A stretch of DNA of 64,000 bases, taken from Acidobacteriota bacterium (GTDB taxonomy: Bacteria > Aquificota > Aquificia > Aquificales > Aquificaceae). The position numbers and the translations under genes were made by a program. The stretch spans positions 62,001-126,000 of the forward strand of contig RFFP01000017.1 of the NCBI GenBank assembly GCA_003696155.1. Reading direction: 5' to 3'. This document shows positions 1 through 9,434 of this stretch, in pieces. A model generated the notes under the pieces. It saw only the letters and a program-made list of their open reading frames with translations, had not been told where the DNA came from and searched no databases. The stretch's first letter is position 1. Every line of letters begins with the position of its first letter.

Positions 1-441
1 CTCTTTGAGGCCTTTTTGCCCGAGGGGCTGTCTGGAAAAATCAAGGTGGGAGATGCCTATTACATATACGTATCAAGTATAGATAAAAAGGTGACTGCCA
101 AGGTCTCCGAGGTATCGCCAGCTATTGACCCAGCCACCAGGACCTTCAGGGTAAGGTTAACCTTAAAAGATGCAGATGGGCTAAAAAGCGGTATGTACGC
201 AAATCTCATAGTTCCTGAAAGGGTTCGGGCCTTCCTTCTCCCTGAGTCTGCTATAGTCAAGCGCTTTGACTTTACGGGTGTTTGGGTGGTGAGACCTGAT
301 AACACCTTGGAACTTAGGTTTGTAAAGCTCGGGGAAAGGAGGGATGGCATGCTCGAGGTCCTCTCTGGCATAAAGGAGGGGGAAAGGGTAGTAATCCAAG
401 GCGTGGAAAAAGCCTGCGAAGGCTGTAGGGTGGGAGGCTGA
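1..441 (+). CDS. RND efflux membrane fusion protein, C-terminal part (partial)
   Basis: The frame is open from the first base of the window, so only the last 146 residues are present and the start lies upstream. The fragment has the beta-barrel and membrane-proximal parts of an HlyD/AcrA-type periplasmic adaptor: a stretch with ATRTFRVRLTL, then GMYANL, then LPESAI, ending in a small domain with LSGIKEGERVVIQG. Such adaptors bridge an inner-membrane RND pump to an outer-membrane channel. The stop is 2 bases before the RND pump gene that follows, so the two are co-transcribed. The substrate cannot be read from this fragment. The last residues (ACEGCRVGG) carry two cysteines, which is not a family feature. 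Confidence 0.9.
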   Translation, partial: LFEAFLPEGLSGKIKVGDAYYIYVSSIDKKVTAKVSEVSPAIDPATRTFRVRLTLKDADGLKSGMYANLIVPERVRAFLLPESAIVKRFDFTGVWVVRPDNTLELRFVKLGERRDGMLEVLSGIKEGERVVIQGVEKACEGCRVGG

Positions 442-443
442 AG

Positions 444-3400
444 ATGTACGGTTTTGCTGGAAGGCTTGCCCACTACTTTATAGACTCAAAGCTCACACCC
501 ATACTCATCCTCGTAGCCCTTGCCCTTGGAGCCTTCTCCGTTATAACAACCCCCAAAGAGGAGGAACCACAGATAGTGGTCCCCATGATAGACATAATGA
601 TATCCTACCCAGGTGCAACGCCAGAGGAGGTGGAGAGAAGGGTAGTAGCACCCCTGGAGAAGAAGCTATGGGAGCTAAAGGACATAGAGTACATATACTC
701 AGCGAGCATGGAAGGGATGGCTGTAGTTACGGCCCGCTTCTATGTTGGAACAGACCCTGTGAAAGCCCTTGTTGACCTAAACACCAAGATGCTCTCTGCC
801 TTGGACCTGGCTCCCCCAGGTGTTATGCTACCCCCCCTCATAAAACCCAAGTCCATAGATGACGTGCCCATACTCACCTTGACCCTTTGGGGTAAGAATT
901 ACGACTGGTATGACCTCAGGCGTATGGCAGGGACTCTTGAGAACGAGATAAAGAAGATTCAGAACGTGGCAGACGTGTTTTTAGTTGGTGGAAGGCCAAG
1001 GCAGATAAAGGTCGTACTTGACCCACAGAGGCTTTCCGCCTACAGGATATCACCCATGCACATAGTCCAGCTTATTCAGAGTGCAAACAGCCAGTCTCTG
1101 TCTGGGAAGCTCACGCAGGGCTCTCAGGAGTTTCTTGTAAGGACGGGAGAGTTTCTCAAGTCCAAGAGCGACGTTGAAAACATAGTGGTGGGCGTAATAG
1201 GCGGTAGGGCCGTCTACCTGAAGGATGTGGCAAGGGTAGAGGACGGTCCTTCGGACATAAGGGATTATGTACTTATGGGCTTTGGTCCCAAGGCGGGTGA
1301 AAAGGACATAAAGGAAAAGCCCGGAGAGCTCTATCCGGCGGTTACCCTTGCGGTTTCAAAGAGAACGGGAACCAACGCAGTGGATGTATCCAAGGAAACC
1401 CTCCAGCTTGTGGACCATCTAAAGGGTACCCTTCTACCCAAAGACCTGAACATAACGGTGACAAGGAACTACGGTGAGACCGCAAAAGAGAAAGCCAACG
1501 AGCTTCTTGAGCACCTTTTTATAGCTACCTTTTCTGTGATACTCCTTATAGCTGTGACCCTTGGGTTTAGGGAAGCGGTAGTGGTGGGCATTGCGGTACC
1601 CGTGACCCTTGCTATAGCACTCTTTCTCAGTCAGGTCTTCGGTTTTACCCTAAACAGGGTTACCCTCTTCGCCCTCATATTTGCCATAGGTATACTCGTG
1701 GACGATGCCATAGTGGTGGTAGAAAACATACACCGATGGTTTGAGCTAAAGCTTGCAAAGACACCTAGGGAAGCCATAGTCAGAGCCACCGACGAGGTGG
1801 GTAATCCTACCATCTTGGCAACCTTTACCGTCATAGCGGCCCTCATGCCCATGGCTTTCGTTACAGGCCTTATGGGACCCTATATGAGACCCATACCCAT
1901 AAACGCATCTGTGGCCATGTTCTTCTCCTTGCTTGTAGCTTTCATAATAACCCCATGGGCAAGCTACAAGCTCCTTAGCAAACACTTTGACGGTGGTCAT
2001 GAAAGAGAAGAAATAGACATAAAGGAGACTAATTTTTGGAAGCTCTATTCCCGCATAATGGTCCCTCTCCTCACGAGCAAGCCAAAAAGGTACGCCTTCT
2101 ACGGCTTTACCCTTGCCCTTATGGGCTTAGCTGTGGGCCTTTTGATAACCAAGGTGGTTGTGGTGAAGATGCTTCCCTACGATAACAAGAGTGAGCTACA
2201 GATAGTCATAGACATGCCCGAAGGTACACCAAAAGAGAGAACCTTAGAGGTGGCAAAGGCTATAGGGGATTACATATCAAGGCAGTCCATAGTCACAGAT
2301 TATCAGATATACGTAGGCACCTCATCGCCCTTTAACTTTAACGGGCTCGTAAGACATTACTACCTGAGGCAGTCCTCAAACCTTGCGGACATACAGGTCA
2401 ACCTAATAGGTAAGAAGAAGAGAGAGGAGCAATCCCACGATTTTGCCAAGAGGATAAGGCCCGCAGTCCATCAGATAGCCAAAAATTACGGTGCCAAGTA
2501 CGTAGCAGTGGTCGAGGTGCCACCAGGACCACCTGTCCTTTCACCCGTGGTGGCCGAGGTCTACGGACCGGACCTAAAGACCCAGCAAGTTTTTGCTAAG
2601 GAAGCCCTCAAGGTATTCAAAGATGCAGAAAGCATAACGGACGAAGGTATATACCTTGAAGAGCCCGCACCACTGCTGAGGCTAGTGGTTAAAGAGGACG
2701 AGGCAAAGAGGTCGGGCATCAGCAAGCAGGAGCTTGTAGCAACCCTTCAGGCACTTATAGGTGGATATCAGGCTGGCGTGATGCAGAACGTGGACACGGA
2801 GCACACACCCATAATGGTTAAGTTTGACGAAAAGTACAAAACCTTAGATGTACTCAGGCTTTTGCAGATAACCACAAGGGAAGGGAGGACCGTTCCCCTG
2901 TCTGAGCTTGTGGAGTTCAAAGAGGACAAGGTTCCAGAGACTATATACAGGAAGAACCTAAGAAGGGTCATCTATGTGATAGGCGATGTGGCAGGAAGGG
3001 AGGAGGCACCCTTTTACGGCATCCTTGACGTAAGGAACAGGATTAAGACCATACAGAACCCCTTCGGTGATGTGGGAGAGCTTTGGATGTCCCAGCCTCT
3101 CTTAGAAGATAGGATATACGTAAAGTGGGACGGTGAGATGCACATAACCCTTGAGGTCTTCAGAGACCTAGGTCTTGCCTTTGGTGTTGCCCTCTTTGTC
3201 ATGTACGTGCTTATACTTGGCTGGTTTAAGGACTTTAAGATACCAGGCATAATAATGGCACCCATACCCCTGACCCTCGTGGGTATAGTGCCGGGGCATT
3301 GGATCATGGGTGCCTTCTTCACGGCCACATCCATGATAGGCTTCATAGCCCTAGCGGGTATAATAGTCAGGAACTCCATACTGCTCGTGGACTTTGCAGA

Positions 3401-3683
3401 GGAGCGCATAAGGGACGGTGTCCCACCCCACCTTGCTGTGGTGGAAGCCGGCGTTATAAGGACAAGGCCCATAATACTGACCGCGGTTGCCGTTATAGTG
3501 GGTGCCTTCGTTATACTCTTTGACCCCATATTTAACGGCCTTGCCATATCCCTCATTTTTGGAACCATAGGCTCTACAACCCTTACCTTGGTACTAATAC
3601 CTGTAATGTATTATGCGAGTAAGGTAAAAAGGCTTGAGAAGCTCCCAACCGCTGAAGAGGTGCAGAGGGATATACTAAGGTAG
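444..3683 (+). CDS. RND efflux pump, AcrB/HAE1-like inner-membrane transporter
   Basis: A 1079-residue proton-driven RND transporter of full family length with two repeats. An N-terminal membrane segment at about 15-35 is followed by a porter domain (YPGATPEEVERRV at 55-67) and a membrane block from about 355. The paired aspartates of the proton relay are visible as D420-D421 in GILVDDAIVVVEN. The second half repeats the plan, with a membrane block ending near residue 1060. It starts 2 bases after the adaptor, so the pair forms one exporter. It lacks the metal-pump signatures of the CusA-like gene near 55.3 kb, so a hydrophobe or drug-type substrate is more likely. No outer-membrane channel gene lies next to it here. 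Confidence 0.9.
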   Translation: MYGFAGRLAHYFIDSKLTPILILVALALGAFSVITTPKEEEPQIVVPMIDIMISYPGATPEEVERRVVAPLEKKLWELKDIEYIYSASMEGMAVVTARFYVGTDPVKALVDLNTKMLSALDLAPPGVMLPPLIKPKSIDDVPILTLTLWGKNYDWYDLRRMAGTLENEIKKIQNVADVFLVGGRPRQIKVVLDPQRLSAYRISPMHIVQLIQSANSQSLSGKLTQGSQEFLVRTGEFLKSKSDVENIVVGVIGGRAVYLKDVARVEDGPSDIRDYVLMGFGPKAGEKDIKEKPGELYPAVTLAVSKRTGTNAVDVSKETLQLVDHLKGTLLPKDLNITVTRNYGETAKEKANELLEHLFIATFSVILLIAVTLGFREAVVVGIAVPVTLAIALFLSQVFGFTLNRVTLFALIFAIGILVDDAIVVVENIHRWFELKLAKTPREAIVRATDEVGNPTILATFTVIAALMPMAFVTGLMGPYMRPIPINASVAMFFSLLVAFIITPWASYKLLSKHFDGGHEREEIDIKETNFWKLYSRIMVPLLTSKPKRYAFYGFTLALMGLAVGLLITKVVVVKMLPYDNKSELQIVIDMPEGTPKERTLEVAKAIGDYISRQSIVTDYQIYVGTSSPFNFNGLVRHYYLRQSSNLADIQVNLIGKKKREEQSHDFAKRIRPAVHQIAKNYGAKYVAVVEVPPGPPVLSPVVAEVYGPDLKTQQVFAKEALKVFKDAESITDEGIYLEEPAPLLRLVVKEDEAKRSGISKQELVATLQALIGGYQAGVMQNVDTEHTPIMVKFDEKYKTLDVLRLLQITTREGRTVPLSELVEFKEDKVPETIYRKNLRRVIYVIGDVAGREEAPFYGILDVRNRIKTIQNPFGDVGELWMSQPLLEDRIYVKWDGEMHITLEVFRDLGLAFGVALFVMYVLILGWFKDFKIPGIIMAPIPLTLVGIVPGHWIMGAFFTATSMIGFIALAGIIVRNSILLVDFAEERIRDGVPPHLAVVEAGVIRTRPIILTAVAVIVGAFVILFDPIFNGLAISLIFGTIGSTTLTLVLIPVMYYASKVKRLEKLPTAEEVQRDILR

Positions 3684-3699
3684 GTTAGCCCCCTACCTT
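3677..3699. terminator. Inverted repeat at a convergent gene junction, possible bidirectional terminator
   Basis: AAGGTAGG and CCTACCTT form a perfect 8-base-pair stem around a 7-base loop. It spans the junction between the RND pump stop and the moaA stop, which sit tail to tail. No T-run follows on either strand, so classical intrinsic termination is uncertain. Confidence 0.35.
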
Positions 3700-4689
3700 G
3701 AACATCTCCACCTTACGCAGTGGAATGCCCATCCTAAGTAGCTGTAACCTCTCTTCCGAGTAGCGGTCCTTCCTTTTTAGCCATAGGCTCTTTACAAAAT
3801 CCCCTATGGCCCTTTCATCTGCACCAGACCTTATTAGAGCCCTTACGTCGTAGCCCTCTGAGGCAAAGAGGCACATAAGCAGTTTGCCATCCGCGGTAAG
3901 CCTCAACCTTGTACAATCACCGCAGAATGGTTGGGTTATAGAAGATATAAACCCCACCTCCAATCTATCATCTCTATACTTGTAGCGCTCTGCAACTTCA
4001 CCCCTGTAACTCTTCTCAATGGGCTCAAGTTCAAAATGTCTGCTGAGAAGCTCTAACATATCCTTAGCTGGGAAAACCTTTTCCAAAGACCACTGGTTCA
4101 GGTTACCCACATCCATAAACTCTATAAACCTCACCACGACCCCTAAGGACTTGAAAAACTTGGCTATGTCCACCACCTCATCGCTGTTAACACCTCTGAT
4201 AACGCACACGTTCACCTTTACTGGATTCATTCCTACTTCTAAGGCCCTTTCTATGCCTCTGATTATGTCCCAAACCTTGACTTCCCTACCGACAAGCTCC
4301 GAAAGCACGTCATCCCTAAGAGAATGAAGGCTTACCGTTATCCTCTTTAGTCCTGCCTCTTTTAGGCTCTTAGCCCTTTTCTGAAGGAGAAAGCCGTTGG
4401 TAGTGAGGCTTATATCCTCTACGCCCTCTATGTTGGATAGAAGCTCCACTAGTTTCTCTATGTTTTTTCTAAGGAGGGGTTCACCGCCCGTGAGCCTCAC
4501 CTTTCTAACACCAAGGGGAACCAAAGCCTTTACAAACCTCTCTATCTCTTCAAAGGTAAGGAGCTCTTCTCTAGGAAAGAATTGGTATTCGTGTCCGTCG
4601 GGCATGCAAAAGAAGCATCTGAAGTTGCACCTGTCAGTTATCGATATCCTAAGATCATACAGCTCCCTTCCAAGCTGGTCCCTTATCAT
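3685..4689 (-). CDS. moaA: GTP 3',8-cyclase MoaA (molybdenum cofactor biosynthesis)
   Basis: Radical SAM enzyme for the first step of molybdopterin synthesis, converting GTP to 3',8-cyclo-dihydro-GTP. The N-terminal cluster motif is C21-x3-C25-x2-C28 and the SAM-binding LTGGEPLLR follows. The C-terminal second 4Fe-4S site uses C256, C259 and C273. The protein ends in the conserved Gly-Gly tail of MoaA. I chose ATG 4689 (334 residues) because it forms an ATGA overlap with the moaE stop; an in-frame GTG five codons upstream would overlap moaE further. It is co-transcribed with moaE and converges on the RND gene. Confidence 0.95.
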   Translation of the reverse strand: MIRDQLGRELYDLRISITDRCNFRCFFCMPDGHEYQFFPREELLTFEEIERFVKALVPLGVRKVRLTGGEPLLRKNIEKLVELLSNIEGVEDISLTTNGFLLQKRAKSLKEAGLKRITVSLHSLRDDVLSELVGREVKVWDIIRGIERALEVGMNPVKVNVCVIRGVNSDEVVDIAKFFKSLGVVVRFIEFMDVGNLNQWSLEKVFPAKDMLELLSRHFELEPIEKSYRGEVAERYKYRDDRLEVGFISSITQPFCGDCTRLRLTADGKLLMCLFASEGYDVRALIRSGADERAIGDFVKSLWLKRKDRYSEERLQLLRMGIPLRKVEMFKVGG

Positions 4690-5108
4690 GCCCCGAGCAC
4701 CCACTTCCCACTTCCGTTTTTAAAAACCTCTTTTTTCCATATGGGAGCTCTCTTTTTCACCTCGTCCACCACGTATCTACAGGCTTTAAAGGTCTCATCC
4801 CTGTGCCCACCGAAAACAGCCACAAGGAAAGAGGGCTCACCCACCTTTACCACCCCCAACCTATGATGCACTATGACCTCTTTAACCTGGAACTGGCTAA
4901 GGGCTTCCTCGCGTATTTCCTCAATGATTTTGATGGCCATCTCAGGAAAAGCTTCGTAATGCAGTTCCTCTACCTCACCGTCTTCGGGTGCAGACCTTGC
5001 CACTCCCAAGAAAAGAAGCTCTGCACCACACTCCCTTGGTGGACTGTACTCAGATAAGATTCTATCTGCACCTATCCATTCCACACCTAGGTAAACTTTA
5101 GGGACCAT
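4686..5108 (-). CDS. moaE: Molybdopterin synthase catalytic subunit MoaE
   Basis: Large subunit of molybdopterin synthase, which inserts dithiolene sulfur carried by MoaD. The 140-residue product shows the MoaE core: [31 protein letters not shown] and [21 protein letters not shown] with the active-site lysines. Longer readings exist, but ATG 5108 is preferred because a perfect TATAAT on the same strand ends 7 bases upstream, which would place the transcript start at the codon. It overlaps moaA by 4 bases. MoaD is not encoded next to it. Confidence 0.93.
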   Translation of the reverse strand: MVPKVYLGVEWIGADRILSEYSPPRECGAELLFLGVARSAPEDGEVEELHYEAFPEMAIKIIEEIREEALSQFQVKEVIVHHRLGVVKVGEPSFLVAVFGGHRDETFKACRYVVDEVKKRAPIWKKEVFKNGSGKWVLGA

Positions 5109-5115
5109 GGTTGAC

Positions 5116-5121
5116 ATTATA
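5116..5121 (-). promoter_or_regulatory. TATAAT -10 box of moaE-moaA, leaderless-type
   Basis: A perfect TATAAT on the minus strand lies 7 bases before the chosen moaE ATG, and no AGGAGG-like site lies between. The -35 region is not convincing. Spacing implies transcription starting at or near the ATG. Confidence 0.5.
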
Positions 5122-5174
5122 AAGGGGTTATAGGTTTTTACCATGATTAAGCTCAAAAGGTTAAACTAATATGT

Positions 5175-6179
5175 ATGCCTGAGATAAAGAACAAGTTAAG
5201 TAAAGCTCAAAAGGCTGCTATCCTTCTTATGAGCATCCCTCCTGCGGTTGCGGTAGAGGTTATGAAAGAGCTATCCGATGAGGAGATACAGGACATACTT
5301 ATGTACGCTACAAACATAGAGGGTGTAACCTTAAAGGATATAGAAGAAATAGCAAAGGAGTTTATAGAAGAATACAGGGCTACATCACTTGTAACACCTG
5401 ATATAGATAGTCTTCTTGAGTTTGCGAGAAAGGTACTACCCCCTGAAAAGTTTGCTAAGATTTATGAGTTTCTGAGTAGCTCCAGCCTTATAAAGAGCTT
5501 TCAGGAGCTAGAGAGGGTTGACAGCAAAATACTGGCAAATATCCTTAGGGGAGAGCATCCTCAGACTATAGCGGTGGTCCTTTCTCAGCTCAACCCAACA
5601 AAGGCAGCGGAGATACTCAAATTGTTGCCAGATACCTTGGGTATAGAAGTGGTTAAAAGGCTTGCAACCATAGAAAACATATCACCGGAGTTCTTTGGGG
5701 AGCTTATAGAGGTCATAGCGGAGGAGATAAGGTCTATGGGTGTAAGCGGTGTTATGCAAAAGATGGAGGGTATAAACCTAACTGCGGAGCTACTCAACAT
5801 ACTTGATAAGGATACAACTAACAGAATACTGGCTAAGCTTGATGAAGAGGACCCTTATTTATCCGAAAAGATAAAGGAGAAGATGTTCACCTTCGAAGAT
5901 ATCAGGAAGCTGGACAACAGGAGTATAGTAGAGATACTTAAGGCTGTTGACAAAAGTACGTTGATAATAGCACTAAAGGGAGCACCAGAAGACATAAGGG
6001 AAAAATTCCTATCTAACATGTCAAAGAAGGCTGCAGATATAATGAGGGAGGACATGGATGCTATGGGGCCAGTTAGGTCTTCGGAGGTGGAAAAGGCTCA
6101 GAAGCAGGTTATAAAGGTTATAAAGAACCTTGCAGACCAAGGTATTATAGATATAAGCGGTGGAGAAGCCTATGTATAA
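5175..6179 (+). CDS. fliG: Flagellar motor switch protein FliG
   Basis: A 334-residue rotor protein of the C-ring that couples torque from the stator to rotation. The usual three-part layout is visible: an N-terminal domain (LSKAQKAAILLMSIP) that docks to FliF, a middle domain with the EHPQ motif at 127-130 that contacts FliM, and a charged C-terminal torque domain (LDEEDPYLSEKIKEKMFTFEDI). Length is normal for the family. It opens a fliG-fliH-fliI cluster. The usual upstream partner fliF is absent here, fitting the dispersed flagellar genes of Aquificales. Confidence 0.97.
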   Translation: MPEIKNKLSKAQKAAILLMSIPPAVAVEVMKELSDEEIQDILMYATNIEGVTLKDIEEIAKEFIEEYRATSLVTPDIDSLLEFARKVLPPEKFAKIYEFLSSSSLIKSFQELERVDSKILANILRGEHPQTIAVVLSQLNPTKAAEILKLLPDTLGIEVVKRLATIENISPEFFGELIEVIAEEIRSMGVSGVMQKMEGINLTAELLNILDKDTTNRILAKLDEEDPYLSEKIKEKMFTFEDIRKLDNRSIVEILKAVDKSTLIIALKGAPEDIREKFLSNMSKKAADIMREDMDAMGPVRSSEVEKAQKQVIKVIKNLADQGIIDISGGEAYV

Positions 6180-6861
6180 GGGAGAGTTTAAGCCTCTTCA
6201 TAAACTGCACGATGTTCAAGAAACACCCAAGGAAGAGGGTGGTGAAAAGCCTGACAAAGGGGAAAAACCTTGCGAAGAAATAGAGAAGATTTACATCAAG
6301 GAGCTAGACAGACTTCAACTAGAAATATCAGATCTCCGAAGTAGCATGCAGAAGCTGCAGGAGGAGAGGGAAAGGTTAAAGGAAGAAAGGGAAAGGTTAT
6401 TGAAGGAGAAGGAGGAAAGCTCAAGGATAGAGGCCCTAGTCAGGGATTTGGCTGATAAGCTTCTTTCCATTTTTGAGGAGCATAGACTTCGTATAAAGGA
6501 AGAGGCCGTTGACCTCTCCGTGGAACTTTTAAAGCGGCTTTTTCTAACAGAGGCCCTACCCAAAGAGGAGGGCTTGATAAAGGCCATTTCAAAGGTGTTT
6601 GATTCGGGCATATTCTTAAAGGGTCAGCTTGCCTTACATCTAAACCCAGATGACCTCAAAAGAATGGAGCCCATCCTATCTGCCATGTTCAAGGGGCTCG
6701 GGGAGGAAATCTCCTTAAGTCTTGTCCCAAATGCGACCCTACAAAAAGGCGAGTTTATTATAGAAACACCAAAGCTTTGGATTGAGCGAAGGTACGAAGA
6801 CCTAATCGAGGAGCTTACAGAGGACCTTAAAGATGAAAGGTATATTCAAGGTTTACCATAG
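6172..6861 (+). CDS. fliH: Flagellar export regulator FliH
   Basis: A 229-residue FliH, the peripheral stalk protein that holds and regulates the export ATPase FliI. An acidic N-terminus is followed by a long coiled coil at about 36-96 rich in EERERLKEERERL repeats. A C-terminal domain follows with EEAVDLSVELLKRLF and LQKGEFIIETPK, as in the FliH/V-ATPase E-subunit family. I chose ATG 6172, inside the end of fliG, because GGTGGAG lies 6 bases upstream; a GTG at 6160 is the alternative. Its 3' end overlaps fliI by 29 bases. Confidence 0.9.
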   Translation: MYKGEFKPLHKLHDVQETPKEEGGEKPDKGEKPCEEIEKIYIKELDRLQLEISDLRSSMQKLQEERERLKEERERLLKEKEESSRIEALVRDLADKLLSIFEEHRLRIKEEAVDLSVELLKRLFLTEALPKEEGLIKAISKVFDSGIFLKGQLALHLNPDDLKRMEPILSAMFKGLGEEISLSLVPNATLQKGEFIIETPKLWIERRYEDLIEELTEDLKDERYIQGLP

Positions 6862-8110
6862 GGTTTACAGAGCAAGCAGCGTTTATGTGGAAGCCTTCAA
6901 TACCGATGGAGCCATAGGAGACCATGTGTTCATATATCCACAAAGGGGGAAGCCAGTGGATGGCGAAATAATTGGTTTTAACGGTGACAGGTGCATAATA
7001 ATGCCCTACGGACCACTTTCTGGTGTAAAGACGGGCGACAGGGTTTCCATAAGAAAAGAGCATGTATCCACCTTAGTAGGTATAAACCTTCTGGGTGAGG
7101 TAATTGACCCCTTTGGGAGAAGGTTAGAGGATGGTTCCCTACCCAAAGGGCAAAAAGTTCCCATAATTCTCGAGGATGTGAACCCTCTTCAGAGGGAAAG
7201 GCTGAGGGAGGTCTTTGACTGTGGCATAAGGGTGATAAACTCCCTGTTTACTCTGGGTAAGGGACAGAAAGTTGGCATTTTTGCTGGTGCGGGTATAGGC
7301 AAAAGCACCCTCTTAGGGATGGTTATAAGAAACAGTAAGGTGGACGCTGTTGTCCTTGGTCTTATAGGTGAACGGGGTAGGGAAGTGAGAGAGTTTTTGG
7401 AGGATGTACTGGGTGAAGAGGGAAGAAAGAAAAGTATAACAGTGGTAACCACATCAGACCAAACGCCCATACTGAAGGTAAAGGGCGCTCTGAGTACCCT
7501 GGTTCATGCAAGGTACCTCGCTGAACAAGGTTTGGATGTTCTTGTGGTTATAGACTCCATTACAAGGCTTGCAATGGCTCAGAGAGAGGTTGGTCTTTCC
7601 GCAGGAGAGCCCCCAACTATGAAAGGCTATACACCTTCCGTTTTTTACCTTCTCTCTAAGGTTGTGGAAAGCTGTGGTAATTTTAAGAGGGGAAGTATAA
7701 CGGGTATATTCAGCGTGCTAGTCGAAGGTGATGATATAAGCCTTGACCCTGTGGCAGATGCCCTTATGGCTGTCTTAGATGGGCATATAATCCTCTCCAG
7801 AAGAAGGGCAAACGCCGGCATATATCCAGCAATAGACCCAGTTAGAAGTCTTAGCAGGTTAATGCCCCATGTGGTGTGTGAAGAGCATATGAAGATGGCC
7901 CTGTATCTGAGGGAACTTCTGAGTACCTATGAGACCATGGAGGACATGGTAAACCTGGGCCTATACAATCGGGGTAGCAATCCTTTTGTAGACAGGGTGA
8001 TTAGTAATAGGGAAGACATACTTAACTTTTTAAGACAGAGGGTAGAGGAAAGGGTTGATTACCAGGAAAGTTTAAAGGAACTTAGAGAACTCTACACCAA
8101 GCTGGTATAA
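6833..8110 (+). CDS. fliI: Flagellum-specific export ATPase FliI
   Basis: A 425-residue ATPase of the flagellar type III export apparatus, related to F1-ATPase beta. Walker A is GAGIGKST at 152-159. GLIGERGREVREF and the Walker B strand in VLVVIDSITRLAMAQRE follow, then the conserved ADALMAVLDGHIILSR. It overlaps fliH, its direct partner. No fliJ follows, although FliJ normally sits in the centre of the FliI hexamer; in this genome it must lie elsewhere or be diverged. The stop TAA is part of the short A+T-rich stretch before proA. Confidence 0.96.
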   Translation: MKGIFKVYHRVYRASSVYVEAFNTDGAIGDHVFIYPQRGKPVDGEIIGFNGDRCIIMPYGPLSGVKTGDRVSIRKEHVSTLVGINLLGEVIDPFGRRLEDGSLPKGQKVPIILEDVNPLQRERLREVFDCGIRVINSLFTLGKGQKVGIFAGAGIGKSTLLGMVIRNSKVDAVVLGLIGERGREVREFLEDVLGEEGRKKSITVVTTSDQTPILKVKGALSTLVHARYLAEQGLDVLVVIDSITRLAMAQREVGLSAGEPPTMKGYTPSVFYLLSKVVESCGNFKRGSITGIFSVLVEGDDISLDPVADALMAVLDGHIILSRRRANAGIYPAIDPVRSLSRLMPHVVCEEHMKMALYLRELLSTYETMEDMVNLGLYNRGSNPFVDRVISNREDILNFLRQRVEERVDYQESLKELRELYTKLV

Positions 8111-8120
8111 AATTTATAAC

Positions 8121-9434
8121 ATGGAAGAGCTTCTATCTTACGCAGAAGAGAAAGTTACTAAGGTTAGGAATACTTTGAGGTCGCTTATCTCTCTTACCAC
8201 AGAGATAAAAAATAGAACACTTCTGAGGTCTGCAGAGCTTATAGATGCTAAAAGGGAGCTCATAAAGAAGGAAAACCTCAAGGACGTTGAGTATGCTAGG
8301 AATCAGAACCTTCCATCCTCAACTGTTGACCGCATCCTTCTTAACGACAAGCGCATAGATGGTATGATAAAGGTGCTCAAGGACGTGGCTTCCCTGCCCG
8401 ACCCTGTAGGTGAGATAACGCGTATGTGGACCCTTCCCAACGGACTGCAGGTTGGAAGGATGCGCGTACCGCTGGGTGTAATCTTTATAGTCTACGAGGC
8501 AAGACCTAACGTAACCATTGAGGCTGCATCCCTCTGTATGAAGTCCTCTAACGCTATAATACTTAGGGGTGGTAAGGAGGCTATCAATTCCAACAGGGTT
8601 TTGGTGGACATACTCAGGGAAACATGCAGGGAGGTGGGCTTTCCCGAAGATGCCCTACAGTTTATAGACAGACCTGAAAGGGAGATAGTTTGGGAAATAC
8701 TCAAAATGGAAGGCAGGGTAGATGTTGCTATTCCAAGGGGTGGTGAGAGCCTTATAAGGGCGGTTGCTGAGAACGCCAAGATCCCCGTCATAAAGCACTA
8801 TAAAGGTGTATGCAACATATACGTAGACAACGAGGCAGACCTTCAAAAGGCCTATCACATAGTTTACAACGCCAAGGTTCAGAGGCCTTCCGTATGCAAC
8901 GCGGTGGAAAACCTCATAATCCATAGGGATCTGCTTAATAACTTCTGGCCCAAGATGGCTTATATACTCGGCAAGGCTGGTGTGGAGCTCAGGTGCGACC
9001 CTGAAAGCTTAGAGGTAATAAGGTCCAAGCCCGAGCTTTCCTTTGTAAAGACCCTTCCAGCCACTGAAGAGGACTACTATGAGGAGTTTCTAGACCTAAT
9101 ACTAGCGGTTAAGACGGTGGGAAGCCTTGAGGAAGCTGTAGATTTCATAGAAAAGTACGGTTCAAAGCACTCCGATGCTATAATAACAGAAAACTACACC
9201 AAAGCCATGAGGTTTTTAAAGGAAGTGGACTCAGCTGCAGTATACGTAAACGCCTCTACGCGATTTACAGACGGTAACGAGTTTGGACTTGGGGCTGAGA
9301 TGGGCATATCCACGGACAAGATACATGCAAGGGGTCCTATGGCTCTTGAGGAGCTAACCATACAAAAGTTTGTTATCCTTGGCAATGGCCAGCTAAGGGA
9401 AGGCTTTGGTGTTCCGGAAGAATGGATGCAATAG
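8121..9434 (+). CDS. proA: Gamma-glutamyl phosphate reductase ProA
   Basis: A 437-residue NADPH-dependent reductase that turns gamma-glutamyl phosphate into glutamate semialdehyde, the second step of proline synthesis. Family blocks are clear: VPLGVIFIVYEARPNVT, NAIILRGGKEA and the catalytic cysteine C259 in RPSVCNAVEN. The end carries FGLGAEMGIST and ARGPMALEELT. It starts 10 bases after fliI within a TATAAAATTTATAAC stretch, so it may have its own leaderless promoter. The glutamate kinase gene proB is not in the window. Confidence 0.97.
   Translation: MEELLSYAEEKVTKVRNTLRSLISLTTEIKNRTLLRSAELIDAKRELIKKENLKDVEYARNQNLPSSTVDRILLNDKRIDGMIKVLKDVASLPDPVGEITRMWTLPNGLQVGRMRVPLGVIFIVYEARPNVTIEAASLCMKSSNAIILRGGKEAINSNRVLVDILRETCREVGFPEDALQFIDRPEREIVWEILKMEGRVDVAIPRGGESLIRAVAENAKIPVIKHYKGVCNIYVDNEADLQKAYHIVYNAKVQRPSVCNAVENLIIHRDLLNNFWPKMAYILGKAGVELRCDPESLEVIRSKPELSFVKTLPATEEDYYEEFLDLILAVKTVGSLEEAVDFIEKYGSKHSDAIITENYTKAMRFLKEVDSAAVYVNASTRFTDGNEFGLGAEMGISTDKIHARGPMALEELTIQKFVILGNGQLREGFGVPEEWMQ

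Noticed and set aside
3014..3568. A 184-residue frame antisense to the RND pump
   Set aside because: It is a mirror of the conserved RND coding frame, with Met/Ile/Ser-rich composition typical of antisense readings.
5111..5139. TTGACA on the plus strand upstream of fliG as a -35 box
   Set aside because: There is no -10 at 16-18 bases; the only TATA-like sequence is about 13 bases away, and the same bases fit better as the minus-strand moaE promoter.
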